The notes: generated by a model from the sequence alone, not told the origin. Counted from the first letter of the stretch, positions 1-32,540 are shown. The stretch: 64,000 nt of DNA from Hoplostethus atlanticus (GCA_034670405.1 JAXDDX010000013.1:5358001-5422000); one strand, 5' to 3'. Program-made: numbers and translations.

Positions 1-443
1 ACTGTTTAATTCCTCATGTCCCATAATCCAGGATATAGTGGAGGGTAAACCCACCTAATCTCTGTTTATCTGCCTTTTTATTCACAGAATATATTTTACC
101 AGATTTTTGGATGACATAAATCTTTAAATCTGAGGGAAGTTCGTCCAATACATCACACTAAGTAGTATCACACTAAGTATTATTTAAAAAGTTATTTGTA
201 GATATTCTCAGAAATAAAACCCCAAATTATAATTTCCTGAAAATCTATATTTGTGTTTCTACTGGTGGTTGTGATGCTTTATGATTATAGGTCATCATTA
301 TAGGTCACAATATACTCATGACCTGACAGACTGATCTGAAAATGCCCAACATCTGTCCCCAATATGGGGCCTATAGCAGGTAAACGGACTTGAAATTGAA
401 TTATACTATAATGGAAATAGAGATTCACAGTCATTTAATGTGT

Positions 444-445
<2 letters not shown>

Positions 446-474
<29 letters not shown>
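446..474. repeat. (GT)n microsatellite
   Basis: An uninterrupted GT dinucleotide run of about 29 bp. Confidence 0.95.
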
Positions 475-582
475 ATGGAACTTGTGGCGATCATGTGGAA
501 TGATTTAAACCTACTTTCAATTGTAGGCAAATTAAAGCAATCCCATTCTTGAATGCTTTCATTTAGCAAGCGGAAGAGCCCC

Positions 583-900
583 TTAAAGGTGCAATGAGCC
601 AAAGTTTTACTGTCCCATATCACAAAATGACCCTAACATATCTGTAGGCAGTTGATCAGTACCAATGACTCAATGATTACTTCACTAGCCGCTGGGATTC
701 CTGGCTTTCAAAACTCGCTTTCTGGCCTGTACTCTGTTATTGAACAAAAACATTGGAGTTTCAAGGCTCCCAACGATGGAGGATGGTGCTACAAGCGACC
801 AGTGTCACAACACATTTCAGCTACAAATGCTAAAATGCCTCGTTCTCAGGCCAAAAAGACCCCATTATTATTCCAGTATTTTGCATGGTGATGTATTAAC
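583..900. repeat. probable short DNA element starting TTAAAGGTGC
   Basis: It starts with TTAAAGGTGC, the same terminus as the repeats at 6323 and 48502. The far end was not identified with confidence. The TTAA edge could mark a piggyBac-like target site, but this is inference. Confidence 0.35.
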
Positions 901-1120
901 TTTTTTCTAGACATTTCTGTTGGATCTCTAATTAGCAGGAAAACCTTGACAGGTAGCCATCATGTGGGATAGCGGTAAGCAATTAATTTCAGAGCTAAAA
1001 GGTGGCTTTACTCTCTGCTACATCCCTCATGAGACGTTAGAGAGACGGGAGAACTTTCACCTTTTCTTTCTCCTTTTCCCATTTCAATAAGACTGTTGAG
1101 CTGAATAAAACTGTCTCATG

Positions 1121-1571
1121 TAGGGTTGGACAAACGTGGGTTTTTGAAGGTCCATACTAATTTTGTTTGTGCTAATATTCTCCATTCAGCTAACCTTTAC
1201 ATTTGATCATTTTCATGCCACGCAATTAAAAAGTGTTTTCCTCAAAATTGTATTCTTGTCAGGGTGGAAAAGCCTATGAAACAGCATTCAGACACTAAAC
1301 ACTAGACACTAAAACTCTCCATTGAAACCCAGACTGATGAAATTCTTTTAGGATTAGCAGCTTTGTGACGCACCCCACCTATTCAATGGCAGGGGAAACT
1401 CGGGGGAGAAGCATTACTGCCTATAAATAAATAAAAAAGAATTGGATTAAATCACTAAATAAAATCAAAATAATCAGATGTCATTTCAGGTTTTCCAGAC
1501 TTTATGTAGCTGTGATCAGGGAGAAACCTCCATCATATCAGAAGTGGATGACATATAACGGTCTAACCCTA
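1121..1571. mobile_element. TIR repeat family A, copy 1 (about 451 bp)
   Basis: It is bounded by TAGGGTTGGA and TCTAACCCTA, inverted with one mismatch. It has no coding capacity, so it is a nonautonomous DNA-transposon-like unit. Internal landmarks shared by the copies are GGGTGGAAAAGCC, ACACTAAAACTCTCC and a segment around GTAGCTGTGATCAGGGAG. Confidence 0.8.
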
Positions 1572-2620
1572 GTTTCATGTAAATCCATTTATGTTGCATC
1601 ATCACAAGATCAAATATATGTCAAACCAATGGAGTAGCAAATAAGATCTTTGACTCTTGTTTTCATAATTTTACACTTTCTGTGTGAGACGTTTGTGGGC
1701 ATGACGTTATGGTAGGAGATGCTGCCACCATGTGGAAATAAAGCATTTCCAAGTCAGTGTAACCATAATAATATAATAAGATTTTCCATCAGGGCTAAAG
1801 AAATAAAAATAAAATACTGCAACATGACTGCTAATGCGTTGCCATTGAAGTCTTCATCACACAATTAATGATCACACATAAGCCAAACTACAGTTTTCAT
1901 GCACTTCTTTAATATATCAGTTTTTCATATTCACAACAAATACATTAAGCTCTTTCTCCTTATAATACAGCCTTAAATATTTTTACACAAACATTTTTTT
2001 CTCAGAAGTCCACCTATCAAAATGTCTTTTAATCTTTGTCTCTTCATTTTTAACATCTTATATCTTGTTTCACTTGTAGCCTCCATGCCTCCTAGCAAAC
2101 TTGACAGTATTTCCTTTTGTACAGCTATTTACAAGTGGAAAAAAAAAAAAAAAAATCTCCCAAAAGTTTTGAATGATAGTTCTCAGTTGAAAGGGATTGT
2201 TGGGTTTAAGGTGCAGGCAAGGAAGAAGGGGGGTGGGGAAGGGTGTTGAAGGGTGAACATAAGAAGAAGAAAAAAAAACACCAAAAGTATAGAAAGTTCT
2301 AACACTTAAAAGTTTTACAGGAAGCGGGCCAGAAGAGGCCTGGTAAGAGGTGGGCGGTGGAGAGGGAAACCCTCAAGTAGGTCCATGTCGACTCCTGTCG
2401 ATGCTTTTCGAAGATCAAAAGCTACACCTCTGTAACAGCATTCTCGTAGAAAATAAAGATCTCTAAGGGAAATAAACACAGCACTCTGAAAAGACGTTGC
2501 CGTTTTATTCCTCAGGTCCCATAATCTAAAACAGTGAACTGACAGACCAATCTTGAAAATGTGCAACACCGGACCCCCCAATATAGGCCTACAGCAGGCA
2601 GCTACCAGCGGTATCTGCGT

Positions 2621-2900
2621 TGGGGTTCGACTGATATGAGTTACTGATATTTAACTGATAGCGAGTGTTATGTGCCGATATTCAACACCTTAAATTTTGA
2701 AGCTAAAACCTATACAAATGAAATTCCAGCTCCTTGAAATAAAGAAAAAATCTGTTTCATTTTACCCAGACGTGGTCGGGGAGGAACCTCCGTCATATCA
2801 GAGGGAGATGACACCGACTGACTGATATGTGATATTTAATAAAAGCTCAATATCGTCCCAATATAGCGGCAAACCAGATATAAAAATCGGTCCAACCCTA
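2621..2900. mobile_element. TIR repeat family A, copy 2 (shorter, about 280 bp)
   Basis: Ends TGGGGTTCGA and TCCAACCCTA are inverted. It shares GACTGATATGTGATATTTA and the GGTCGGGGAGGAACCTCC segment with the other copies but lacks the GGGTGGAAAAGCC block, so it carries an internal deletion. Confidence 0.7.
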
Positions 2901-3385
2901 AACTGCATCACTGTGCGGGAGTCGGGTGAAAGTAATGAAATTAAAATGTATCATAATGTGGACAGATGAGCTATGTAACAGAATGTGTAAAAACGTGGCT
3001 GCCGATGGGAGACGGTTGGGGACAGAAAATCATGAATGATCCTTGATGAATGTGAGGAACCATTCTGTCAGCGTTCAGATGGATGCCTCAAAATGTGTGC
3101 TCCATCTCCAGCCCCCCCTGGATTTGACCACAATTGTCCATTTATCAAGTCAACCAGCACATCAGTGTCACTCTTTCCCCCCACTTATTATATCGTTTTG
3201 GATGTTTTAAAGTAAGTGTAGGCTGCTGGAGGCTTTGTAAAAGGAGGGTTGAATCATTACATCTTACATAAATCGTCCTTTCGCTGACACTTTGGCCTTC
3301 CCAGCAAAATATTCACAGTTCAGCTCCTGCAGATGAATCATGCATTTGGAAATTCAATTTTGGGGTCATCGACTCGGCATCACAA

Positions 3386-3391
3386 TTTATT
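3386..3391 (-). terminator. possible braf poly(A) signal (AATAAA)
   Basis: On the minus strand AATAAA lies 1.9 kb after the braf stop in an AT-rich stretch. It is only a candidate: B-Raf X1-type 3' UTRs are long in mammals, and others may exist closer to 1900. Confidence 0.25.
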
Positions 3392-5332
3392 CAATAAAAA
3401 AAAGGCAAGTTGCTCATTTGCGTCGATCCATCTGTACAAAAGTGCAAATACACGAGTCACAAAGACCAAACAAGCATTGAAAGAAAGACTGATAGCTTAA
3501 AATAAAGCGCTTCTGCAAACAAAATTTAATAAAACAAAAAAAGAAAATTCACATAAATAAGTCAATATCTGCAGGCCTGCCTGTACAGAAAAAGGCAAAC
3601 AACGAAAGACGACAACAAAATAAAAAATAACCTGTAAAATACCTACAACCCTTGACACACACACTGGAATGAAAAAGTACAGGTGCATGTGTGTGTATAT
3701 AAAGTAAAAGTGTGATTGAAGGAAACACATCCAACCTTCAAGACAAACAGAATTCTCTAGAGGATCGCCAGTCTTTTCAGCAGGTAAGTCGCAGCCTTTT
3801 TAGTTAGCGGCTGCAACAATCGATTTCTCCATTTTTTTTTAAGCCGAGTGCAATATTAAAGCCACGACGACAACAAAAAAAAATAAAAATAAAAATAAAG
3901 AAATACACCAATGAGACGACATGCACTTGGTGTCACCAAGAAAATCTGAGGTCGGGGCTTTGTGGCCCCCAAAAAAAAAAAAAAAAAAAAAAAGGAAAAG
4001 CAAAAAGGTAAACGCTTTGTTGCAGTGATATTATCAAAGATGCAGTGTAACAACTCTGTTTATGCGCCAAGCTTAGAGAAGCCACGAGTACACACTACTT
4101 ACAGCATAATGCAATGAAAACCCTGGGGCGGAAGATTTGCTTAGGCCAGAGACTTCAAATGGAGTTAAGGAATCTCCTCTTCTGTAGCTTCCGTCGATCC
4201 AAACGAACTTGCATTTTTTCCCGCCAAAATCCAGACTTTTAAATTTGAAATCTACGGAAAGAATGGCATCTCCTGCTTTCGAATGAACGTGCTCTTTAAA
4301 AAAAAAAAAAAAAGGTAGATTATTGTTCAAGCGAAATCTCTAAATAGAATGGTCGCCATTCCACCGCAGGTGTAGATTTTGGCTGAGGCGAATGAGAAGG
4401 CAAGATACAGTACTGCGGAGTTCGGTCAGCGTGGAGCTCGTTCATTAAAAGAGCTAAAAGGGCGAACCTCGGTAATGTTCACTCCTGTGCTGCGCAAGGC
4501 GAGCGGATTTATAATGTGGCTTGCGGTTTCACACAGAGGAATGCTTTCTCCTCAAATGATCACAAAATAGCTACCATCTCTTCGAATGAAACATATGACA
4601 AAAAAAGAAGAAGCTCAAAACATCAGCATTCCCCTGCTCACCAAGATCGGAAATATGAGAAATAAGAAATGGAAAAATAAAAAAATATTCTATCTTTCAA
4701 GTCATCTTCCTGTAGGGTTAAGCCCCCTGTGACCTCCAGCTCATCTCGGGGGACTGGCTGACGCCCGGCCTTCCATCTTACGTGACCAATGAGCAGTAAG
4801 GGAGCGCCCCCTTTTGCCTATTTGGTCAAAGTGCAGTTCCAGCGGCCTGCCCGACCAACCAGCCTCCCTCTTCACCAGAGAAGAAATGGCGAGGCGAATG
4901 CCGCCCAAAAGCCTTGACTTTTCACCTCCTCGACGTTTCACCTCCATCTCCCTTCCTTTTCTGTTCCCCTTCACCTTTTCCCTTCGTCCATCCCTCTAGC
5001 AAGCAGGACGCAGAGTCCACAGAGTTCGCTATCTCCTCCTCAAAACTGGTTTGGTTTGGATATCTTTATGTCTTCGTTTTTTTTGTTTTTTGTGTCATTA
5101 GAGTTTTTTGTTTGTTTTTTTTAAATTCAATTTTGTTTGTCGGTGTTGGCCGTTTTTGCCCACCGGACAGCGTCGTCAAAAAAGGACTCCGCTGAGGCCG
5201 CATTCTTCAAGTTGAGAGAGAAAGAAAACAGCACATTCTTTGACTAGACTTTTTCGGTAATGAATGAATCCACCGCAGGAACACAAGACTTTTGAGAAGT
5301 GACGAGGGATGGACTGGTGGAACCTGGAGCAC

Positions 5333-25225
<19,893 letters not shown>

Positions 25226-25429
25226 TTTAAACTGCGAGAAACTGAGTGGAAAATAATAGAGGGAAGAAACGTAGGCTGGTGTTGAGGACAGGAGGGGGAG
25301 ACAGAGACGCAGGACGGCAGGATGGACGCTGCCCGAGCCTCTGGACAGGCTGGATGACACACACCTTGCACACAACAATAATGATAACAATAATCTCAGC
25401 ATTGGATTGTTGAGGGAATGTTGTTATAA

Positions 25430-25700
25430 CAACCTCAACACTACTACTACTAATAACCTCAACATTGTATTATTGCCAATATTTTATAATCATTAAACAA
25501 CCTCAATAATTATACTACTACTAATAATAATGATTATAAATACAACCTCAATACTACTACCCCTATTACTACTACTACTAATAATAATAGGCCCATTTCC
25601 ATGAAGTCCAACTGGTACTAGAAATAGTAGCCTAGTAACATTGGAAAAAAAACTTGATGAAAATGAGTGTAATTTCAATAATAATAGGCCCATTTCTACA
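25430..25700. repeat. (CTA/ATA)n trinucleotide-rich tract upstream of braf
   Basis: Imperfect ACT/AAT triplets dominate, interrupted by ACCTCAA motifs. This is low-complexity DNA between the braf promoter and mrps33. Confidence 0.7.
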
Positions 25701-26194
25701 TAGTGGTAGAAATGGTGTTAGGTTTGAGTTAATTGTCCTGATTAGTTGTTTGACAGGGACCAGCTGATCATCTGGGATAAAAGCAGAGACTAACATCATT
25801 CAATGAGGGACTGAAAACATGAATCAGAAATCTCAATAAAGGATTGGCAAAGCCATGTCAACACCGTCTGATATTCATTAATAGAGATTTTATTCCACGG
25901 GCAGTACATCAACACACTGATTGGAATTGGGTGATGACATTCATCTCAATATATAATGCATTGACATCTGTTAAGTGTGTTTTTACCTTTACCTGACCTG
26001 TTCTGTGTTCCCAATATACCCCACTAAAACAGTTGTTTCCCTCACATTTTGTTTTGACAGAAACCATTTGCCATTTTTTTTTTTAAACACGCAACATAGG
26101 AAAGATGTTGGGTTTTTAATATCATTCAATACCACAATTTGAATAGGACAGCATCAAACAATATGAACAGATATACTCTGCGCATATTCATCCA

Positions 26195-26560
26195 ACATAT
26201 GTTTTTCAAGGCTGATACCAATTTTTTTTATATTTAGTGCTGATATTCAATAATACCTTTAAATCTGACCATTGTCATGCCAAAAATTCCAACTTTTCAT
26301 TGTTTCTCCGAGAACTGCATTATTGTCAGGTTGGGAAAGCCTTTGAAACAGCATTTACACCATAAGACACTAAAACTCTCCACCTATTCAATGGAATGAA
26401 CAGAGAAAATACAATTTTATTGTTGGTTTTACAGACTGTTTTTATGTAGCTGTGGTCAGGGAGGAACCTCCAACAAATCAGAGGTGGGCAAAACTGACTG
26501 GCTGATATCTGATATTTACTAATAGACCAATATCGGCCTGACATATCGGTCTAACACTAA
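26195..26560. mobile_element. TIR repeat family A, copy 6, between braf and mrps33
   Basis: It carries GTTGGGAAAGCCTTTGAAAC and ACACTAAAACTCTCC, then GGTCAGGGAGGAACCTCCAA, and ends TATCGGTCTAACACTAA. It begins about 200 bp past the mrps33 stop, so it may form part of the mrps33 3' UTR. Confidence 0.7.
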
Positions 26561-26756
26561 ATACAACAGCCTAGCACCCTATTTACATCTGTCATGAGTG
26601 TGCCTGGATGGTCGGCTGGGTCGACACCTGATTGATAAAACAGCATTCGTAAGAACGTCCTCTGCACCACAGTGGGTAGCTCTCGAAGTTCAACCCTCTG
26701 TCCATCCACAGAAAAAAAGCCCCATGTGAATATCCAGCGGTGAAACGTTGTCCGAG

Positions 26757-26862
26757 TCATTTTTTCTTGCCTGCTCGCTTTCCTTCGCCCTTCTTCGGTT
26801 TCCCTTTGCCTCTCAGTTTTCTCAAGCGACGCATCTCCTCCTTGAAGTCTTCGTGCTCATCT
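26757..26862 (-). CDS. mrps33: mrps33 last coding exon
   Basis: Acceptor CTCCTCAG, then 34 codons ending in a lysine-rich tail and TGA at 26757-26759. The tail fits rRNA contact. Confidence 0.96.
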
Positions 26863-27787
26863 CTGAGGAGAAAGAAGGAAATACAGTTATGGGGTGTATG
26901 ATTACCATTTAGACATGTTAACATGCTTGTTGAGATGATTTACCAGGCGACAATTAGATCTTTTTGACAGTACACATAAGACATGATCTGCTTTCATGTG
27001 TGCAAAGTATGTGATTTGGTGCAAAGCCTCTCCTTTGCACACAAAGATACACTTATTCCGTATTCACTCATTGACTCAAACTGTTAGGTTAGGTGTATAT
27101 GGACTTAAAACATATGGATTCTGTTACCAACCCAAATTCGACTCAATGCACTCAATCGACTCAACCCGCCATGGGTTTTTGAAAGCCAATACAAATATAT
27201 TTTACCAAAGCAATATATCTTGAAGTGAAGATATGTGAAGATTTTCATGCCCAAGAAATTCCCAAAATAATTTAGTGTTTCCTCATAATTGTACTCTTGG
27301 CAGGGTATAAGCATAATTTATACCATGAAGTGACACTAAAACCCATACTAATGAAATTCCTTCAGCTGGTTAGCAGCTCCTAAAGCAAAGAAAATAACAT
27401 TTCATTGCAGGCTTTAGTCTGTGTTTATGTAGCTGCAGTTAGGGAGGAGCCTGCATCACATCAGAGGTGGATGACATGACTGACCAATATCTAATATTCA
27501 ATATAACAACAATATATCAGTCTAATCCTTGTGATAATAAAACAATGGCGCCTTGAACAGTTCCTTGAATACCTGAACAATCCCATGAACCTCAACTTTT
27601 GGGTCATGGCATAGTAGATCTTGTGCTGCGGGTACCACTCGTACACCTCTTTCCGTTGGGCCATTGGAGGCTCTTTGAAGAGCTGGACCACCTTCATGGA
27701 CTTGGAGTCTGTTGGACGCACAACGTCCCCGAAGATCCGGGCGCTCAGCCTGGCCATGCGGACCGCGTAACTGGATAGACCAGCCAT
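26757..27787 (-). CDS. mrps33: mitochondrial small ribosomal subunit protein mS33, two coding exons
   Basis: Mrps33 (mS33) is a metazoan component of the 28S mitoribosomal subunit and works in mitochondrial translation. Exon 27573-27787 gives [20 protein letters not shown] through [14 protein letters not shown]. Exon 26757-26862 completes an Arg codon and gives [20 protein letters not shown] to the basic tail KRAGKKK and stop. The joined length is 106 residues, the same as the human protein. The N-terminus is basic and Ser/Arg rich, with no separate presequence evident, as in the family. The start context GTCATGG is strong, and the acceptor TCTCCCAG lies two bases upstream of the ATG. Confidence 0.97.
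27165..27530. mobile_element. TIR repeat family A, copy 7, in the mrps33 intron
   Basis: It contains ACCCATACTAATGAAATTCC, AGTTAGGGAGGAGCCTGC and an end TCAGTCTAATCCTT. It ends about 40 bp from the donor of the first coding exon. Confidence 0.6.
27573..27787 (-). CDS. mrps33: mrps33 first coding exon
   Basis: It runs from the ATG to a split Arg codon with donor AG|GTATTC, encoding residues 1-71. The exon itself begins at 27789, two bases before the ATG. Confidence 0.96.
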
Positions 27788-28311
27788 GACTGGGAGAGAG
27801 AAAAAGCAGAGTGGTATGTCCTGTGGTATGATCCAGAAGAATAGATGCACATGCCACATCACATCTATGAGGCTGACATCAATGTGTGGCACTTGTTATA
27901 CGTATATGTCATAAGTGAGTCCAAAATCCCAGATCTTGTAGTTTTTATCATTGTAATGGAGAGCGGAGATCAAGTACAATTTTCCAGAAGCTTATTTGGA
28001 AGCCATATCTAAAATGAAAAAAAATGCATAACAAGGCACATTGAGGATCAGTTGATAGTTGATAGTTTGGTGACCTACATCTAATAATCACATTGACCAA
28101 ATAATAGCATCTTGTCGGTCATCAGTCAGACATTTAGTGAGTATGAGTGGGTTTGGACGTTTTGTGGTGAATGACTTTAGAAGCAGGGACTTTACCATTA
28201 CTGTTTAGGGTTTAACAAACGCATTAAAAACAATACACATTCACTAAAAGGCTGAAAATGCATGCTAGCTGGAGTTCAACTGTTGTCTTGACAGCTTGGA
28301 TGGAGCCTTAC

Positions 28312-28450
28312 CTGAGTCTGACAGAGCCTTGCAGTGGCCGGCTAGGAAGCAGAAGTCACTGTTTCATTCAGTTACGATACAGTCGGTAGCGAAACATGTG
28401 TTGAACTCGCGTTTAATTACAAATATTTCTTATTCACTAGTGTCGTGGTG
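28312..28450 (-). other. mrps33: probable noncoding first exon of mrps33
   Basis: GACTCAG|GTAAGGCTCC at 28312/28311 is a good donor, and the acceptor two bases before the mrps33 ATG requires an upstream exon. The 5' end is a guess. Inference from splice signals only. Confidence 0.55.
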
Positions 28451-28575
28451 TTTGGCTAGCTAACCTTCAGACACGCCAGCCTTGCCCTCAGCGTTAGTTC
28501 ACCCGCCACACTGCTCTACTGCGCATGACACATTTTGCGTAAAGCTGATTGGCCGGCTGCCTTCACTTCCTCTTT
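28450..28575 (-). promoter_or_regulatory. mrps33 promoter with ETS, CCAAT and NRF1-like sites
   Basis: Read on the minus strand: AGGAAGTG (ETS/GABP-type, 28564-28571), CCAATCAG (NF-Y-type, 28545-28552) and a TGCGCA core (28519-28524, an NRF1-like half-site). GABP and NRF1 sites are typical of nuclear genes for mitochondrial proteins. There is no TATA box. Positions are from direct reading; function is inferred. Confidence 0.5.
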
Positions 28576-29620
28576 TCGCCAAAAAAATATAAATGATCTT
28601 GTGTATTTATTTTCTACACAATATATATGGATTTTAAAATATTACATACACGTATGAGCTAATCCTCATTAAACATCACTGAAAATTCACATACAAACAA
28701 GCTGTCCTTGTTGTAGCTTCAGCACTGGCAAGAAGTCCGTCCCACTTAAGAAGTCGGACAGTATAGTGGGTTTTGAACAAGGTTCCGCTTGTTAGTCAAC
28801 TACAGTAAAGTCACTGTATGTTTACAAAGTAGAGCTGCATCATTCTCCACATAAATATTCAGTTATTCTAAATTAATTCTACGATAACTATTGGCAAGTT
28901 TTAAAAAAATTGTAATTCAGGTCTGTCTAATTAATATAGATTTTTAATGTGATATGACATTTGCACTCTTTCCCATAGTTCCCACCCCTACAGTCTGCTT
29001 AACAGTGTTGAAATTGTATAATTGATGTATTATATAACACAACAATTGTTTCTAATTCTATTGCTTATGTTTGTGCTTGTATTCTATTTTCTTTCCCCCT
29101 GCTGTATACTACACTATTGCTTTTGTTGCTACAATGACCCAATTTCCCCATGGGGATAGGGATAGCTTATTTTATTTCATACCTTTATGCAAGGACCACT
29201 TGTCTCGTGACATTTTAATTCTAATACATCAAATTCGATATTTGTGAAAACAGTAATGGTCGCATACAAATCTTGGTATCCTGGACACATCAACGTGCAA
29301 GTTTTCACAATAAACGTCTACACACCATAGCACTTACATTATGGCCTTCTTAAGACGTATATGTGAATATTTACACACACATATTTAAAGCTCATGTATA
29401 TTTGGCTGTAAATTCACATATTTGCATATTTCTCTCATTGTTATCTACTGCATATTAATGATACCTTTATACATGTTGATATGGCTATATTTTTACATTT
29501 ATGGTATATTTTTCATATCATAAATATTCTACACTCATTTCGTCTTCCTCAATAAGTCATCCTGCTGTTATTTTGCACACCATAATAATGCTGTAACCCA
29601 GACTTGTCTGTCTATTGTTA
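28576..29620. other. intergenic AT-rich DNA, nothing recognised
   Basis: Upstream of mrps33; no exon-like or repeat structure that I can name. Confidence 0.4.
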
Positions 29621-30299
29621 CCGTTTATTATCAGAAGAGGGCGCCAAATACAAATAAAGAGGGAAAGCTGCAATTCTTTCTACATTTCTTTATCTCTACA
29701 TGTGCAGATCGTGACCCTGTCAGACAGAAAACATAGTGAATGCAGTGAACACTTTTACATAACATTACTCCTCTGGAATGCAATGTTATTAGTGGAAACA
29801 ATGAAGTACTAAACAAAAGCACTTTAGTAGTTGAATAAGGGCACTATCGGCTGAATGGGGGTCCCCACAGCGGCCTTGATGTGAAATCCCAGATCCAATC
29901 GAAATCCCATGATATTCCAGGTATTCCAAGACCAGTGGGAACACTTCGGAATAATTAAGTGGAATTGGAAAAAAACCTTCTCTCTCTCTCTGTGACACAG
30001 CAGTTATACAGTAGTCCCTATATTTCTCCTGTACTGGTGTGGATGGTTGACTTTCTGGCCAGCGGGTGGTGCTGTGAACTTCAGCTCCCATCACTATTTC
30101 AAAGTGGATTTGGGAGGTCTAAAAGAAGGTCACCAAGCCTTCATTTGAAAATGGTAAATGTAGTTATAAATACTATTTCCTTGCGGGGTCTTGGAAATCT
30201 AACAGCACTGGTATTTACAGAAAGTGGGTCTAGGGAAATTTTTAGGAAACAATTCTAAAATAAGTTAATTTACAACATGCTTTTCAGAGGGAAATCATC

Positions 30300-30470
30300 A
30301 AATCATCACTAGTGGCATATACTTAGCAATGCCTACCACGCTAACCTTACAACCTAAACAAAGGATTGAGCCCACTTACAGTGAAGAAGTCCAACAAACA
30401 ATATGTTAAACCAAATGTTGTCAATATGTCAAGCAATCTAATGTTGTAAAATGACACGACTTATCTTAAA
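30300..30470. repeat. dispersed repeat shared with 47640-47800
   Basis: The ACTTAGCAATGCCTACCACG segment, a run similar to AAGCCCACTTACARTGAAGA, and GAAGTCCAACAA occur in both places in the same order. Confidence 0.55.
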
Positions 30471-30574
30471 CCAGGGAACTGGAAATTAATCTTCCACTAG
30501 CTAGCAAAACGCTTCCACAAAGAATTTGAACTGTAGGGAAATAAAGGGGAAAAAAACAATTTTCCAATGCAACA

Positions 30575-30839
30575 ACAGTGAAAATGAGTGTCAGCATTAA
30601 GACCACATTTCCCATAAACCCTTTTGCTTCCCACCCCCCCCCTTTCCTCCCTGGCATCTTTGTCTTTACTGAAGAGGATAAACATGTTGGGAGTGATTTT
30701 TCCATCAGCTTTTCACTCCTTCCACCATCTGCCGTTGACAGAGACTCTAAAAGCTTTAGGTCTGTTTGTGCTGGAAGAACAGCGCAATTAATGTGCTAAT
30801 GATTTATTGATGGCAAAATGATACACGTGGCACCTTTAA
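30575..30839. mobile_element. family B2 repeat ending GCACCTTTAA, upstream of tmem178b
   Basis: It shares CATTAAGACCACA, TCCCATAAACCCTT, a CATCTTTGKCTTT segment and AAACTCTAAAAGC-like sequence with the inverted copy 48502-48971 and the copy at 58750-58960. It ends GCACCTTTAA (30830-30839). Confidence 0.6.
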
Positions 30840-32029
30840 TGTGATTACAAGCACATTTTTGCACCCCGTGTATATATGATGTAATGCTTCACATGTTGTT
30901 TTTCTTATCCTAAGGCTGCTACTGATAGTATGGCTGCAATTGTACACATCCTGTTAATACCAGCATCCACACTTTTTATTTTATTTTTTTGACACATTTT
31001 CATTCATGCATTTCCACTTAATATGAGTGTTGTGTGTATGCCTGATTAAATAACCAGCATTTGCTCTTTCTTTGATGTATCCTAATACTATTTGCTGCTG
31101 CAATTGCCTAGTTTCCCCATGGGAAGCATACAGTTTCATCTAACCTAATCTAATAAGTCAGCAATAATAAAATCAATATCTGCAAACAATAGAGGATTGA
31201 ATCTGTTATGGTTAAGTTACCTACTTTACAAATGGTGGATGTCACATTTTGTAACAACCCATTTTCTCAGCAGTAATGGCGAAGCCTTTTGGGCAGAGAG
31301 TAAAGTCTAGTAGAATACCGCACCTAATAAGTTAATTGGAAACGGGCTGGTAAAATGATTTGTCTTGTCAGCTTTACACGCACTTTACTCTTGTATTGTT
31401 AAAACTAAAACAGCCTTTCCATTTTCTTCTAATATAAGCCTATTTTAAGCTTTTGATGAGTTGGCATTATAGGAACAGACTAGTCATTCATCTTGTTTTT
31501 TTCTCTCTCCAGACCAGATAACAATATATTTCTCTTTGGTAAAACATTTTAACACCGTTGGCTACTTGTTTTTTTCTGCATCTATGCAACTCTTTTTCCA
31601 AAAAGTGAATTTACAGAGCTGGGAAATAAAACATGACTGTAGTGTTCCAAGGCAGCTAATACCAGCTGACTGTTGTGGAGGTGTGCATGATAAAAAATTA
31701 AAATGGCTACTTAAAATACTTTACAGAGTCGATGACTCCCTGTCTGTAGGGCTGGAGTCTTTGACAGGTGGGTAACAGCAGTTCTCATAAATTATGTAGG
31801 AGGAGTCTCTATGCAATGGTCAAAGTGGAGCTCAAAACACAGCCAATGCATGTTAAAGTCAAGCACCAACGCTGAGCTCTACAGTGGTGCTTGCTAGATA
31901 TAAATTACAAGTGTATTTGTGTGATCAATTCAATTCAAACCACCAAGGTTCTTCAGAAACATTGATTTAGTTTGGGAAATCCGAATGCCTTGCTGTGTGG
32001 AACAAAAAGAAAAGGATTTTTGGTAGTGG

Positions 32030-32215
32030 GTCACATGCTATCGAGGACAGAGACTGCAGGTTTTCATTCCCACCAAACACTACAGGGGCCGAGGGAGTGC
32101 TGAAGGAGTGTTAATCAGTGAGATGAGCTGCCATAATGTTTGGTCGGAATGAAAACCCACAGGCTCTCTTGGGTCACGAAGGCTCACGATTGAAAACCTG
32201 CTCATCCAGGCTATT
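32030..32215. repeat. fold-back repeat family D, intergenic copy
   Basis: The arms GACTGCAGGTTTTCATTCCC and GGAATGAAAACCCACAGGCT are inverted around an internal GAGTGCTGAAGGAGTG segment. Confidence 0.65.
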
Positions 32216-32402
32216 GAGCCTTCGTAGGTCAGGATATGCGTTGATACTGTGTTGTCACATCTTTCTCACTGCCTGTCCACCTTCACTGTGAAAAAAAGGA
32301 ATGGCTAACTTCCAGTAAATTGGAATTATATAACTCGTTTTATGGTAACTTGGGTTAGTGCCGAGATCGGGAGGTTTAATTTCTTGTTTCATTTATTTTT
32401 TT

Positions 32403-32540
32403 CGATTCAAGATTCAAGATTCAAGAAGTTTATTTGTCACATACACACACGAGGTGTGCAGTGAAATGTAAAGTGGCAATGCTCAGCAGAAATGTGCAAA
32501 GGGCAAAACAAAAATTTACAAAAAAAAACCCAACACAATA
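32403..32540. repeat. retroposon-tail-like repeat (TTCAAGA)n plus TTATTTGTCAC
   Basis: Three ATTCAAG units followed by TTTATTTGTCACATACACAC and GTGCAGTGAAATGTAA. The opposite-strand copy at 44480-44535 (CACCGCACATCC, ATGTGACAAATAAAG) is the same family in reverse. Confidence 0.6.

Larger units (their letters stand above)
1..5332. other. sequence downstream of braf: probable 3' UTR plus repeats
   Basis: I see no gene here. The stretch nearest the stop (about 3400-5330) is probably braf 3' UTR. It has A-rich tracts (2139-2155, 3970-3992, 4299-4312) and a Pro/Ser-coding pyrimidine-rich patch at 4900-5000 that is an open frame by chance. Farther out are a (GT)n run (446-474), two TIR repeats (1121-1571 and 2621-2900), and two related copies of an unnamed repeat: parts of 1-390 and 2505-2620 both contain CCCATAATC, an ATCTTGAAAATG-like segment and an AATATAGGCCTA-like segment. 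Confidence 0.6.

Noticed and set aside
26416-26421. AATAAA (minus strand) as mrps33 poly(A) signal
   Set aside because: It lies inside a family A repeat in an AT-rich context. Possible, but not supported above chance.
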